NCBI GenBank assembly: GCA_027574665.1
Contig: CM050655.1
Coordinates: 4,464,001-4,528,000 of the forward strand
DNA length: 64,000 nt
Source: Rhynochetos jubatus
Taxonomy: Eukaryota; Chordata; Aves; Eurypygiformes; Rhynochetidae
Direction of reading: 5' to 3'
Part shown: piece by piece, positions 1 to 14,559 of the stretch
How positions within the stretch are numbered: position 1 is the first letter of the stretch
Layout: each line of letters begins with the position of its first letter
Made by a program: the position numbers and the translations under genes
Notes under the pieces: model-generated
The model's database searches: none
What the model was told of the DNA's origin: nothing
What the model saw: the letters and a program-made list of their open reading frames with translations, nothing else

Positions 1-3000
1 AGGAGAGAGGAAGCAGCAAGCTAAATATTCGGACAAACTTCTGCCAAGTCAATGAAGGAGCATAAAGTGGCTTAAAAAGCCACAGCTTGCGTTTTAGACC
101 AAGAATGTTTTCATTACTGTTTCAAATACTCAATGGGAAAAGGACACACAACTCATTAAAGGGTTAAAACTAGGTAACAAAAACTGTCTTCAGAGACTGA
201 CCATCTTTTGCTGGAGCTCTAGATTTCCATTTTTGTGCAACACTGCATTCAGTTCTACGAAATACCAGAGCAAGGCACGTACAAATTCACGTTACTTGTC
301 AACGGTTACATTTGGACATACCCTTATCCTGCTAAAATGAGAAATGTAGTAATTTGCATTTCCTTTGTCACCTGTTATTTCAGAGAGCAAGCATTAAGCA
401 GGATTAAATTATGTCATTTGTGCCAAAAGTAACATCATTATTATAGCCACAGGGATTCACACATGAAATCCATTCTCCACAGGATTTTCGGGGAAAATGA
501 CGTTAAGCATTTAAAAATTATCTGTAATATGTAGGTGTTTCACATAAACTTCCATACTTGGGTACCAAATCGGTATTGCAGAGCTCCAACAGTGCTCAGT
601 AGTAAAATCTGAGCAAGCTTGTGCTTTAGGCAAGTGTTTTTTATCTATGGCAACCCAATGCTGCAAAAGGCTTGGTGGTCTATCGTGAAAGAAGTGCAAG
701 ATTAACACTTGCCCTTTGCTCTCCCCCAGCCTGAACACCACATCGGTTTAAGAGCTTTTAAGAGTAGTGGAGGAGGAGGGAGAGAGAGGAGCTGATGCAC
801 AAGGTTAACGTCTACAAGATCCTCAAGGCTGCAAGCACCTGCAATGTTCTTGGAGGTGCTGGGCCTTTCATTTACAGCCGCTGCAGGGAAGTCTGGACAG
901 GGACAACAGACTACCAAAGTGTCTACTTCAGAAACCCAAATAGCAGCTGATTTACAGCAAAAGACAATTGTCAGAAGCCTGTTCCATTAATAATGGAGGA
1001 ACAAAAGCAAGGAGGTGTAAAGCAGGTGGTTCAGGTACCAGAAAGGTTGTACTGACATGATACTACTATATGTCTCTTGGATGACTTCATTACTCCGAAT
1101 AGAAGTCTGGATCCATCTGTTCCCATTGGAGCGTAAAACAGCTTGGTGTGACCCCTCTACAGCTCTTGATGCTATGCACATCTGTTCTTCCCCTATTCAG
1201 CCTTCCCACGGCCCCAGCACAGCAACACAACCCCCCCGCAACGCTAGCAATGAAATGAACATATCTCAAAAGAAGAAACACTTTCCAGCTGGCAACTAGA
1301 GCCTCACCATTTAGTCCACCTGAAGTTCTAAGAAAGCACATAAAGCACAAGTGTTTGAAATAGGAAAGCTATTTCAAAGGTGCTGCAAAACCCCCCAAAA
1401 ATCTGTCTCCCACGCAACTCTTCTGGCTACTGCAAAATCCTGCTAAACCTGAATTAGACTGCAATTTGCAGAGAGCCGTGGAGCACTGACAAGTCCTGCA
1501 CTGCTCCCAGGCTGCTGCATCAGCTCTCAAAGCACTCTCCAGCAAGCAGGTCTCTGCTTTTTGAGGACACCTCTCATCCCTCAGCATGAGCATCCATCAC
1601 CTTGACAGCTCGCCTCTACTCCTCTGCCCAACAGCTTGGATACTTCCCGTATTTATCTCCCATCACAACATCCTCAGACACATCACCTTGCCGCTTACCC
1701 CTTCCAGAAAAATGGAGACACCTGAAAAGGGAGGAAAAACAAGTCCTGTCCTTTCCCAGATCTTTTTATTTGTACAGAGGACAAATAAGGAGGCAAATAA
1801 CCCACCCAAAAGCATCAGCTTAGCTGGTGAAAAATCTGTTACAGCCTGACCCTGCTCACTCTCCAATTCCCCGTGATTTTTCAAGCTCTAAATAACACTT
1901 AGTCTCCAGATAAATCATGAAGCTGCAGAATTCATATTCCATGTACAACCCTGTGTCCAACATCATCTGGCTTAGCATTCGCAAGAGACAGCCTTGTTTG
2001 AACAGAGCCAGATTCATATGCTTCACTTGCCAGTCTGCAAACTAAGCTTTGTACCAAGAGGTCAAGATGGCTTTGGCCAAGTCGTGACCCTCACCCGAGC
2101 ACAGCAGCTCTACAAGCAGAATTTAGCAAGAAGATTGTATTAACAGTAGGGGAGAAAAATGAATAGTAGCCCTAAACCCAGAAATGGTATCAAGTATTAG
2201 TAATCCTCCACCAAAACTCTTACCCAGCCCACAAGGTAAGTAGATTTTTGATCCTGGCTTGTATTTCAGGAGCCCCTCTACTGGAGCTTTTACAGACTCT
2301 GCTAGAACCAAAGCAGCCAGAGACAAGAGCCTATGGAAAAGCTTTCTCTCAGCCCATATCAATACCTGCAATCCTACCATCTGCCCAAAGAACACGAGGG
2401 GAAACACCATGAGCTAACACCTACCTGGAAAACACCCAAACCAAACTTAGAGGGGTCTAAACAGCCTCACAGTATTTACATACACACAATCTCCCAGCCC
2501 GTTGACACAGGTCTCTGTTTGCTTTTGGTAAATTCACAGAACAGAGCTGTGGTGGGGAGAGGCAGGATACACCCCGCCTGCTTCTCCTACCCCAGCCAGC
2601 AGCCCTAGGGAGATGCCAGGCAGCCCTGCGATCACTGCTATTACATATGTCTAATCTTGATACTCATTAAGAAAATCTAAGAACTCAATTTCTATTACAT
2701 TTACTTTTACACATGCTTTCAGGGGCAGGAAAATCAGACCAGACAATGCCTTCCAGGAACTAACATCCTGATCAAGAGTAGCAAGCTCTACAGTTACTAC
2801 CAGATCTCCTCATCCCCAAGAGTAATTTACTCTGGTGTAGTCCTAACAAGCACATAACCACAGGTGTTTACCATCACCTTCCTCCGTGTTTATCTGAAGA
2901 CAAGTTTGAGGTGGAAATAAAAGTACACAGCCAGTGAGGTTAATTCAATCAGCTATACAACAGGTATTTAGAATCCATTTTCCAGGTTACAGGTGCCAAG

Positions 3001-3073
3001 CTCCTGTACACATTCAGCATTAAACACTCACAGCAGTGCCAAATTGGTCCTCTGCACATGAAGCTACAGTTGG

Positions 3074-3524
3074 AATGAGTCCAGAGGAGGCCACAAAGAT
3101 GCTCAGAGGGCTGGAGCCCCTTTGCCATGGGGACAGGCTGGGAGAGTTGGGCTTGTTCAGCCTGGAGAAGGGAAGGCTCTGGGGAGACCTTATTGCAGCC
3201 TTCCAGTACCTGAAGGGGCTACAAGGAAGCTGGGGGGGGACTTTTTACAAGGGCCTGTAGTGACAGGACAAGGGGTAACAGGTTTAAATTGAAAGCGGGG
3301 AGATTGAGATTGGACATCAGGAAGAAATTCTTCCCAGAGAGGGTGGGGAGCACTGGGACAGGTTGCCCAGAGAAGCTGTGGGTGCCCCATCCCTGGAAGT
3401 GTCCAAGGCTAGGCTGGATGAGGCTTGGAGCAACCTGGGCTAGTGGAGGGTGTCCCTGCCCCTGGCAGGGGAGTTGGGACCAGATGAGCTTTAAGGTTCC
3501 TTCTAACCCAAACCATTCCATGAT
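3074..3524 (+). mobile_element. CR1 LINE 3' fragment
   Basis: A 5'-truncated CR1 retrotransposon of about 450 bp in plus orientation. It holds the end of the reverse transcriptase frame and the 3'UTR. Recognisable blocks in order are the conserved stretch on leading products of the '[15 protein letters not shown]' type, the block around 3256-3340 (tagtgacaggacaaggggta), the 'ttgcccagagaagctgtgg' block at 3362, the 'gcttggagcaacctgg' block at 3423, and the end 'aacccaaaccattccatga'. The terminal repeat is the degenerate ATTCTATGA type. It has no long intact frame and no visible target-site duplication, which is usual for CR1. It shares the 'ggatgaggcttggagcaacc' variant with three other copies in this window. 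Confidence 0.92.
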
Positions 3525-6395
3525 CAGGTTCTCTCACGCTTAGCCTTGAAGGAAACCAACTCCTTCAGCCTAGAGGAACTAAGTGAATTTATTCAAAAAC
3601 CACTCCATCTGCTTCCTATTAAAAAAAAAATTCCCCTCTCAAGCCATCAGTATGTGAACTATGTTTATCACCTGAAAAATCACAAGTTTGACTTCATTTT
3701 TGAACAAGTCTGGTAAAGCAGGGGGAAAAAAATCCAAACAACAAAACACCCAGCACAGACTAAGTGTCTGTCAAACTGATCACGGTGCTCTCTTTGACCT
3801 GAATAAAGCAAGACAGAGCCACTGCTGAGAAAGCAAAAACCTCTTCCCTGCTCCCTGTGCTTTAACCACCCCTGGTAAGCCCGTAACCAATGCCACAACA
3901 CACAACTGCTGCAAGGCAGTACTAGAGGTTGTAATGCACACAGACTTAATCTTCATAGCATTCAAAGGTCCTACATGGTTGCCAGATAAATACACATCAA
4001 AACACCACGAATGTGAATTCACCCTCCAGCACCGCTCTTGCTGTTTATAGACTCCAGAAGTGACAGAGCTATAAAAACCTCCTTCATTACCACCTGCTCA
4101 GCCTTCGGTACACTGCATATCTTCAAAAGAAGAAAAAACACCACCCCAAGAACACACGTACTGCCAAAGCGGCTCTCGCTGCCGTGTGCGACGTTCCTCT
4201 AACACAACAGTCTTGGCACGCAGTAGGCGTGCAACTGGGCCCAGCCAAAAGCCATGGGAAGGAAAGCAAGGGTTGGGCACGGTTATAGCTGAACGAGAAA
4301 AGCCAGGTTTATCTGCCGTTTCACCAGTTGTCATTGAAAAATGTGGACTCTAAGTCAATTATCAGGTCAAACATTAGGAAGGTGAACAACGTGATTGTCA
4401 AGACCCATCATGCTGTAAACCAAGATGATTTTCTGCCCAGCAAACATTCCCAGCTTAGAAAAAACCCTGCTGACTTCCTTCCATGTCACTGCCTGTACTG
4501 GAAAAAACGCGAGGTTTTGCAGTCCTCAAGAGGAGCAGACTACCGCCGTCTTGCAGCATTCAGAAACTAAACAGCCACCTAAGGCAGTGTTACGTACAAC
4601 CTGGAGAAAGGCCATTATAGCGATAACAATCCCCCAAGACACGTCTAAACACCTGCAAAAAATACAACACCTAAGAACAAGGACTTTAAATAAACACTTG
4701 CACTCAAGGGAACACCCAGTCAGTTCCCCAGCAAGACATGCGAGTAGACTCAAGATGCGTCGAGTAGTTCCTACATCAACGCACTTATTCAGCCGTGAAC
4801 TAGTTCCTGCAACGGTGGTAAGGCAATACAGTAACCACCGAGTATTACAGCTCTGACCACTGCATCCACCAGCTCCTGAGTCACAAGCATTCACCACCTC
4901 ATCATCCGCTTCAAGCTGCCAGGAACTTCTACACATGGCTGCAGTCACAGGAAAACAAGATTAAAAGATTCAGTCACTGAATTAATGAGTGTTGACTTAG
5001 TAGATGTATTAATCACCCTGTTGATTGTTGCCTTCAGTGGGGTCTCAAATTACTGCAGCCCACTGAATGGGGACTTTCTCACCCTATACCTTTTATTGAC
5101 TTGACCATACAAGAACAGCACACTCAGAGCTCAAAACCCACAATTCAATTATGATATAGGTTTTATTAGACTTAGAAGTTTTCATGTACAGTTAAACTCT
5201 GACTGGAAAAACCAGAGGCATATAATGAAATGTACAGATCAGTCTCCAGACCGAGCTCATGCAAAAATGCTACAGCAGTTTCCCTCGTCAGCAGATCAAG
5301 CCTATGAAATCACATCTTAACCACAATAATTCATATCCCATTCTGTACTGTTACTCAAAAATTCATCACTCCTTGCTAACCTTAAACACAGATTGACATC
5401 ACTTTTCGAACAAATCCCACCTAGTTCCTCCCAAATCATTTTTCCCTCAGCGTTCCCAATAAACAAGAGGATATATCCAACGTAGTCAAAACCCTATTGG
5501 ACTTCTAGGAACGTGGTGTAATTTTTCAAGTCATTCTCAACGCGCATGAACATTTCTCACCTTCGACGCAACCTTAAGAGTAGCACAGAGAACAAAGACC
5601 TTTCTTTTGGCCGTTCACGTTACGTGAAAAGCTTCAGAATCTCATTGCCATTAACAGACACTGAAACCTGAATCGATGATGATATTCAACACCTCCTACC
5701 ATACCTCTAAGAAAAGAAACCTTTACTACCCGAAGACTTTGAGGTTTTTGCTTTCATGCTGGTAGACAAAAGTGTGAAGCTCAAAATGATAAAATAGGAA
5801 AGAGGTGAACAAAGAGATACCAGCAGAGAACAACTAATGTGGCAGGGGTGGAAAGGAAGTGGTGAAGAACCTCATTAGTCAGGCAAGAGTTTAATTAAAG
5901 TGTGGAAAGAACAGTACTGCCAAATACCAAAATGAAATGAATTATTTCTGGACCAGAAGTATACAGCCCCAGAACACAGGCAGTTCAAGACAATTGAAGA
6001 TTTAGTGCAGCAACAATAAAATAAGAGACAGGAAAGAAGTAGTGGAGCTGTACATTGGGATTTGAAGTCCTAAGTCCACGTGTAAGCCAGATGATATAGG
6101 GGCAACACTAGTCCCTTCCTCCCTGACCTGGGTGAGGGCAGAGAATTCAGTCTCAGCACGTTTAAAGACCACAGCAAATAAAGGGGACAGCTGACACACT
6201 GAAGGGCAAGGCTATCACCCTGGGCATCTCCGTAGGTCAGATAAATGGGCAAGAAAGCAGCTCAGGAGGTTCCAATCCAAATGTGGTTACAACCACATGT
6301 TGCGTTGCATTAACGAAAGCAAAACTGCTTCCCTCTGCCCATGGGTTATTTGCCTCACAAGGCCGCTTCTGGATAGCACAGCGCAGCTGCGCACA

Positions 6396-6838
6396 CCCAC
6401 TGTATAATGGAGAAGTTTGGAACTGGAAAGAGCCCAGGAGAAGGTCACCAGACGGTCAGGGGTCTACAGCGTTGGGTAGATGAGAGGCTACAGTAGAGGT
6501 ACGTATCAAGAGAGGCTAGAGGCTGTTCAGCTTGGAGAAGAGACAGCTACATGATCCAATCCATCTCCTGCTACCTGAAGAGGAGACACGCTCTTCTGGG
6601 GGTTGCACAGCAAAATCTCCAGACGAGTTGTTTTAACAGATTTCTCACCGGCACAAAACACAGTGGAAATATGACCATGAGAACTGAGCAGCAACCAGAA
6701 AAAGATGCCCAAAGAGACAGGCACATTTCCATCTTTGTAGGTTTTTCAGAGCACACCTGGACAAGGCTTTACACAACCTGACATAGCACGGAATCCAGCC
6801 ATGCTCTGAGTAGGTTTGAGTTGGCAAGATGCACCTGT
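6396..6838 (+). mobile_element. Old, diverged CR1 LINE fragment
   Basis: A heavily mutated CR1 3' region in plus orientation. Surviving blocks are 'ttggaactggaaagagcccag' followed by 'gagaaggtcacca' (6418-6451), 'gaggctgttcagcttggaga' (6519-6538), a 'tacctgaagaggagaca' relic (6571-6587), and 'cacctggacaaggctttaca...caacctgaca' near 6756-6783. Order and spacing fit a CR1 3' end, but identity is much lower than in the other copies, so it is likely one of the oldest insertions here. Both ends are approximate, and gaps are likely between the blocks. Confidence 0.65.
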
Positions 6839-9800
6839 CCCCCCAATAAAACCCACCCAGTCATTCTCAACAACTGTTTAGGTTTACTGCTGATTACCAT
6901 TCATAGGGAAAGCTTCCAGAATTTGACCTTGTTCCAACTGGAATGCTGACAAAGCCACGATAAGCATCATTCAGAACACCTTAACATCCTTCAAAAGGAA
7001 CAAATTCTCCAGTCAAAAAGTTTTGATATAAAAACTCCCAAGTTGGTACTTGGACACCTACACATTGCAAGCACAATCACCACCCATCTAGGAACATTAC
7101 TTGTGACCTGACAGGTATGATTAGTTAAATCATTTCTTTGCCTATCAGATTTGCCCTAGCTGAAGGTCCTAATTGGATGCAATTCCAGCAAACAAGCTGC
7201 CTCTGGTAACTTTTAAAAACCACAATACCACCCCACTGATATTTGGCTTGATCCCAGCGGCTTTTAAACTTCAAATAATCTGCCTGTACATTTTACTGCA
7301 GTTTTCACACCCTCTAACCTTCAAATGGTCACTCTGCTACCAAGGACTCCTAATATCATTCAAATGCCCTACCCCACGCTCAACAGCCACAGCTTCCACA
7401 CTCTGCTCGGCAACAGAAGAAGGAAATACAATTTCATGAGCCCATTTTGAAGAAGGAATGTCTACATTCTGAAGTTAAATCACCTGTGAGGGAAGACCAT
7501 GTAGACCTGCAGTAACCCATCAACACCACGTCTTGCTGACTGAGTCCCAGCAGGTCTGTCACTCATGCAGTTCATAAACCCTGGACTTTGCCTGGAATTA
7601 CTTGGTCAGAAACTTGTAGGAACTCACACACACACAGATACCTTGTAAAGAACATAATTTTACCAGGCAACACTGCCACTAGTTCCAGCAATAGAGAGAA
7701 CTCATCAGTTCTTGTTAAGAAAATTAAGTCTTTCCGTAATTTCATTTACTCTTTCTATACAAATTCACGGTCAGTATGAGGCAAGCTCATGGAGAAGCTG
7801 GATTTTAGATTTCTAGTACCTATTCCTGCAGAAAAAGCATTCTTTTGTACTCCTGTTTATGCCTGGATGGTATACACCTTCTTAAGACACCACACAGATG
7901 GGCATGACATTGTTCCCTTTGGAAAAAACCAAGATACTACTCCAGGTAATTTGGTTGAGCCAAATTCTGTCATGAGAAAAACAACTTAAATTTTTTAATA
8001 AAGATTTACCCAAAACATTTTCTACCAACATTTGTTTAGACTTCTGTCTCTAGCAAAAGATAATCATGCCTACACAACCTTGTTAAAGAGGTGACTGCAG
8101 AATTTTTAATACTGACCTATTTGTTAGCTCAAAAACCAAAAATAAAACTGACTTTGTAAACAAGAGGGAGGAATTGATAATTTTAGATCAGATGCTGTGT
8201 GTTTTGAAACAAGCATGCTAAACAACGTGTGTTTACCTGTTTATCAGTGGAGGACTTTGTACTTTGGAAGAGCTATAGATGATATTTCCCACCTCCCATT
8301 CAGGAGGCATCCATCAAATTCAAGGAAGAAAAAAGGGAAAGAGGCAAAGTTCTTCCTCCCACAACTCTTTCACACACATAGGCTTACTTGGACAAGATCC
8401 TTTAACCAGTTACTAGCTGATTAAAGGATCTACTGATGCTAGAAAAAGTCATTACAGATGAGCAACAAAAGCAGAATATCCACTCAGTAAACAAGAATTA
8501 GAGTGCGACCACCACATTAGTAAGGCACAAACCAACTGCCTCCATAGGAAGAGACACAGCAAGCCCCAGTAGAAGAAACACCAAAAGTTAGCCAGCCACA
8601 TGTATAGTATACATATATTCGTTTACATTCCTTGTCCTTCCACTAGGAAGTACAACTCCCAAGATAAACTACAAGAAAAGGCACTCAGAACTTCACCCAG
8701 CACCAATTACTCCTTGGGCAGAAGCATTAGAAAGCAGCCCTACAGCCTTACCCTATGCAGAGGGCACAGCTAGGGCTTATACAGCACGTGCTCACATCTG
8801 CCTTCACACACTCAACATGGTCTTAACAGACAACCTTCCTTTTATTAAGGTCCGATATAAATCTGGTTTACCCTCCCAGATAGGATGCCCACCCAGGTTA
8901 TGGCATGTTTCAACACCGTACCCAGCAAACTATCCCACACAATCCACTTAGCAGGTAGAAATGCATGTAGCATGACCTTTATTGACTTCATCCAACCAAT
9001 CCCATGCTTGAAAAAGCTATTTTTTGTACCCTGCCAACATAAAACACTTATTCTAAGCGCACACATAACCACCAAGACATCAAGTCTTGGTTGTGATGAC
9101 TCCAAGTATCTTCCCCCAAATTAGAGATTCCTCACAAAGTTTTCACTAAAGCATAGATAAGGGTAAGAAGCACAGACAACAGCAATGCCAAAGTTTCCAA
9201 ATCTGCTATGCCCCCCCCTTTGAGGTCTGAGAAAAGGCTGAAAAGCCAACAAGGCTTAGAAGGCAGAACCCAGTATTTCCTCCCAGGCACGTGTCCTGGT
9301 AGTAAACAGCACATTCTTCATCTACAAATAATACCTTACTTCCCCTGGCACCCAGCATCGTAACACCCTAAGCACTCACCCAACACTTAAAGAGCAGAGG
9401 ACTTTCAACACCAGATAATTACATTAAGTAACTTGGATGGTTAATTCAAGCAGAAGCCCCAAACCCCCTCAGCACAAATAACACTTACTACTCACCGTGC
9501 ACTCCATACTGAGGGAGGAGAAAGCCAACGCAATGCTACGCAGACTGGTGCTGTTCTTACAGCCCTTTTGCTCAGCCCGTGCCCAGTGCCACCCCTCAGA
9601 CTCACCAGGGAGCCAGGACCCCTTCTGCAGCTGCTGTTCAGCAGGCTCCTGCCCACACAGCCATTCCTCGTGCACCTAACAGGCACAGAGCCCCTGGGAC
9701 ACCCAGTAATGGGAGAGGAGCGCTTGGGCCAGGTGGGACTCATCCCTCCAAACCCAAGGTCAATCTGCCATTCTCTACCCAGCTGGTTTTGCTCTGAGCA

Positions 9801-10689
9801 CTGAGCAAAGCTGCTGGAGGGACAGAAACATCCCCTCTTAGGAGAGGAAGACAAAGCACCATTGCACTGCGTTTCCTCACATTATTTATTCTTTTTCAAA
9901 CCAATTTCTGCAGCAGCAGCAGCCACCCTGGCCTAACTACACCACATACAGATCAAGCTCCAACCCTCGTGCTGCCACAGCCACTTGTACAGGTTCAGCC
10001 CTACAAAGACCCTTCCTAAAGCACAACAGTGTAAACACCGTATCTGAAGAGGTTATTTCGCATTGCCACGCTGCAGAAGTAGACATGTCATCAGTTCAAG
10101 GAAAATGAACCGCTGATACAGCCTCGGAAAAAAAAAAAAACCAGTTGTGTATTATTTACTAGACGTCTGTATCTAGTAAATGTAATGCTATTTCATTTAG
10201 TGCCCTTAGGTAACAATCCATTTTTGCGTATCCCTAGGAAGCCACGAGAGCTGTGTGAAGAAACCCCGTACCCAAGGAGTGTGGCGTCAGCCTCTTTGCA
10301 CGCTCCCGTAGCCAGGGACGCTCACCCACACCACCCTGATTCCTGGCAAACTTCCTTCTTTCCAGCTCACGCTTGCAACATGAACTTCTCCACAATCCCA
10401 ACAGCAGTTTTCAAGTCGGAACAAATAGCCAGTTTAACATCGCAGGTCAAATATCCTTCAGGAGGTCCAACAAGCGTGCCGTTGACTTCAGTAATGACTC
10501 AAAGGTCACCATTCAAAGGGCAGAGATTCTTACAAACCAAATATTTACTTACAGAAAACCTGAGAGAATCCCCACCAGCTGCCACAGCCTTTTCTGAAAG
10601 CTCTTTTACATCCAGACAAGGAAGGATTCATAAAAGGTGAATCATCTGCCTGCACAGCAACTGCAGAACTTGCTTCCTTCGAGGTCTCT

Positions 10690-10860
10690 CTGCTGGCAGC
10701 GGTGACCAAGCCAGCGTGAAATACCTTACGGCTGCCTCTCCCGGGCAGGCCACCCGCCAGGCTCCTGCCCGCCAAGCCACACTTCCTCGTCCGGAAAACC
10801 CGGCGAGCGGTCAGTTGGTCATTCTGCACACGTCTCCTGACCGAGGAGTATACCAATGAC
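10690..10860. promoter_or_regulatory. Isolated CpG-rich patch in MCU intron 1
   Basis: A short GC- and CpG-rich island of about 170 bp in otherwise AT-rich, CpG-poor intron. CpGs cluster around 10728-10850, for example in 'ctcgtccggaaaacccggcg'. Read on the minus strand (the MCU sense strand), it contains an ETS-like 'gaggaagtg'. It could be a minor or alternative promoter or an enhancer, and alternative first exons of MCU are known in mammals. No splice-defined exon is evident. A 103-codon open frame on the minus strand overlaps it but matches nothing I recognise. Confidence 0.25.
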
Positions 10861-13800
10861 AGTTTTTCAGTGAAAAGCAGATCTGAATGCCTTCACACCT
10901 CCAGCACTAAAGGGAGACGAGACTACGTCCTCCAACCCAACCATTAACTTCTCCCACAGTAAGCAGACAGGAATCAGAGCGTACTGTAACCCTAACCACA
11001 ACACCGGTGAGGTTGCGTACAGGCCAACAGCTCCAGCTTTATGAGGGATGTCTCCTGAAACACCTCTTTGCCTAAAAATGCTTTCAAAGAAACCAAGAGA
11101 AGGCAAAAAACTCATGGTGACCCTAAAACTAAAATAGTAATTTTCCACTTGCCTGACTGTGGAATGAGCAAAATAAAGACATTTGCACCTAAAGTTCCCA
11201 CTGTACAAATAGGTACATCTGATCTCATCAGAATTTATAAAAATTAACCCAGAAATACTTGATACTGAACCTCTGCTCAGCTCACTGCAAGTGCTTTGTT
11301 AGCAATACTGGCGATGTACCCACTTACATCTGTATCACAGCAGTCTGCCCCATTACCGTTTTACTGACAGCAGTTCCATGTTATTTGCCTACACTAGGAT
11401 AATTTTAACCCGAAGTACAGTAAGAGAAGATGTTTGAAAGTACACATCTTCAGCTGGGTATCCAACAAAGCACTTTCAACAAATCCTGAGTGAAAACTGC
11501 CCTGAAACATTTTAGATTTCCCAAAAAACTTGTAGCGCTGTAAGAATTAGAGTGGAAGTAACAATTCTGTCCTAACATTATCAGCAAAAGGTCTGAACAA
11601 GATGACTCAACCAAAAATACTCTAAAGCACAGTCAGTTTGGGTGGTGGTTTTTTGGTTTTTTGTTATTTCACATGCTTTTTTTTTTTAATCAAAAATTAA
11701 TTTGCAGAAATGTATGACTGGTAGTAACCAGCTCAAAGACAGATTATGGCATGTGCTGGATGAAGTGGGCATTTGACACCACTATACTCTGCTTGAGGTT
11801 TTTTTTGTGTATTTGTTTGTTTTAGAAACTGTACTTGGTAGAAGACACAAGAAGAGGGAGAAGACAGGGAGAGGTGCAAGGAAGGCGTATTTATCATGGG
11901 AGGCTCTGGAGCATCAAGTCAGCACATTATATAAAATGAATCTTGCCAGCTACTGGTGCTTAGCTTTTTCAGCAAGGCAGGCGCTAGTCACAGTCAGTAG
12001 CTCTACAGAGAGACACGGCATCTCAGGAACGCCAGAACAAGCACTGGAAAGAAGGACTGAGGTACAAGGTGAAGTTGTACCCCGTTAGATGTGCACCCGC
12101 TGGAGGATGTAACAGAGGGGACACCCGAAGGGTAACAGCAAGGGTGCCTCCAGTATCACAGGGGCTGCAAGGAGCTCTTCGCAATCAGAAGAAATGATGT
12201 GCAGTCAGGGCCTGTTTCAGAGATCCAAGGGCAATTTTCATTTAAGTAGCAGCTTAAGAAGCAAAAAAAAACCCCATATGCAATAGTTAATTTTGTTCCA
12301 CAGGATCCAGGGAGATTCCTTGTCTCATGATGGATGCAGCAAGGACTGCTTCTTCAAAGGAAGTCCTGTACTCCAAAGCAAGCACTGCACATTAGATTGT
12401 AACTACAGAACCTAATGCTAACATTCATATGGTCCACACCGCAATGTACAGGAGACAAAGCCTCTTCCCTGCCAGCAGTATTTATAGCTGAGGAATTTGG
12501 GATATTTCCTATGCAACTGATAAGAAAAAAAGAAACAAGCAGCTTGTAGTAAGAAAAGAAAACTTCACACTGGTTTGTCACGTTTTATTCAGCTTTATTA
12601 TCCTAAATTCTACCTGAATACCACCTGAAAGCTCTTCTATAACGCAACTATTTTTATGAACGGCAGCTATAGCTGACAAAAGCAGATCATTTGCTCTGCC
12701 ACTCTAGTCACAGAAACCATCACAAAGGCGTACCTTCCCATCTCCTCTCTTCAGGACACAAGGGTTAATATACTACATTCAACCTCTGAGCTTCATAGCT
12801 CCATCCTAATTACTGTGTAGGGGGCAAGATAATTAATGGCTGATCAGAGCTGTGAGTAGAAAAGAAATAACCGGACTCTGACTAGATGCTTGTTTTTCTC
12901 CTATCTCATTATTTACCTGCAAAAGCCACATCACAATTAAACCTGCAAAGAGCAACTATAATATGAAACATCTTAGCTTTTAACAGGTCAGTCAGGTGTA
13001 GGGTTGTCTTCTTTCAGGACTTCTTAAATAAAGTGCAACTGATAGCCCCACAATAACTTGGTAGCCTTATTCTCAAAACAGGGATGAGGAAAAAACCCTA
13101 TTGCTAGATAAAAGCCTTAGACCAGGAAAAAAACGTTGGTCAGCATAAGGACACTATTCAGCACAGGGGAAAAACTAACATTGCAGCAACCGCAGTAGAA
13201 AGACCAAGTGGCAGCTAAGAACAGCCTCTGCACCAAAGTTAACAGACAATAAATCAGGAATATAAAAGACGACACTGGAGTGCTCTGATGTGCCATCAAA
13301 TTCCTGTGCTTATAATAACAATAATGATAGATGGCCAAGTGGAATATGAACAGATGACAACAGTTCAACTGTCTCCTATTCTTCATCTCCTTCCCCCCAC
13401 CCCCTCATCATTTCTGATTTCCTGCCTGGAACTCTCCTCCCCTAGCTTGGAATACAACTAGCTTCCCAGGGAGTCAGATTTATTTCTATGGATCAGCAAG
13501 TTATCAAGTTGACTTTCAATATCCCTCAACTTGAACTTCATTAACTGATTTCAAAAAGATGAACTTCTTATACTTACAATGTCCTTTCAAGATGCGAGGT
13601 GGTTTTCAGTTCTGCAATGAATTCCGTGGATATTTTTCACGGTGAGAGCGAGCTGGAAGGGTTTTACATTCGGGTAAGACACAATAAATCAAAATTGCTC
13701 TACCAAGAAGGCACACAGATTTCCAGTGCTCATCTCACATTTATGTACTAGCTCTTCACGCCCCTCAAACAGCCCACAGTAGAAGTTGAGGGACTCTTCA

Positions 13801-14559
13801 AAATACCACTGCAGGAGGAAAGAAGATACAGCAACGACGACAAAAATAAAGTCTTTTCTTCTATTTTGACTAGTTATATTTCTTCAGACGACAGACAAGC
13901 TACAGGCAGATGTGTTCATTCGTACAACCTTCGGGCTGGAAAGCTTGCAGAGACTGCTGATACGGATGGGGAAAGCCTCGTAACTCAGTGATCACCGTGA
14001 CTGACAATTCAGGTGCAAGCTTCATCCCAGCGCAGGGATGAGGCCAGAGCTGAAGCTGTCAACACAACTCAGGAAATGCGAATTCTAATGGCTGTACGTT
14101 AAATAAGTTTCATGCATGTTATTTTCAGTGCTGGCAAACCAAGCTGGTCACCAGCAGCTAAGTGTAATTGTCTTCAAATGAAGTGTTTCAGAGTGCTTTC
14201 TCCAAGGAAAATTGTGGCCAAAATAACTCACGTAGAAGTGTTTTAACTACCTCCTGCTTACAAACAGAGGAAAAGGGAAATACTTTCGAGAGCTAAATCA
14301 GCCTAATCTAAAACCAAGATTCATGCAATACTAGCTAGTACTATGAAAATTCAAAGCGTCTCAAATTTGGAAAGTGTGACAGAGAATAAAAACTTTCAAT
14401 CTGTTACTGTTTTCTTCAGAAAAGCTTGAAGGCGGCAGAGTAACAGAGCTGGACTGCATAAAAAAACCCACTACCAGTCAATAATCAAAGGGGTTTTGTG
14501 CGTGTTCAGTGGAAAGGAGCTAAGGGCTTACTTGACTGATTTTAGCCAAGGCAATTCAG

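Noticed and set aside
4425-4948. Opposed frames of 143 and 140 codons, considered as a possible MCU exon 2
   Set aside because: The minus-strand product shows none of the conserved MCU N-domain text. No matching acceptor and donor pair was found.
10185-10640. 151-codon plus-strand frame in MCU intron 1
   Set aside because: No similarity recognised. Low-complexity S/T/P-rich composition as expected from A/C-rich strand bias.
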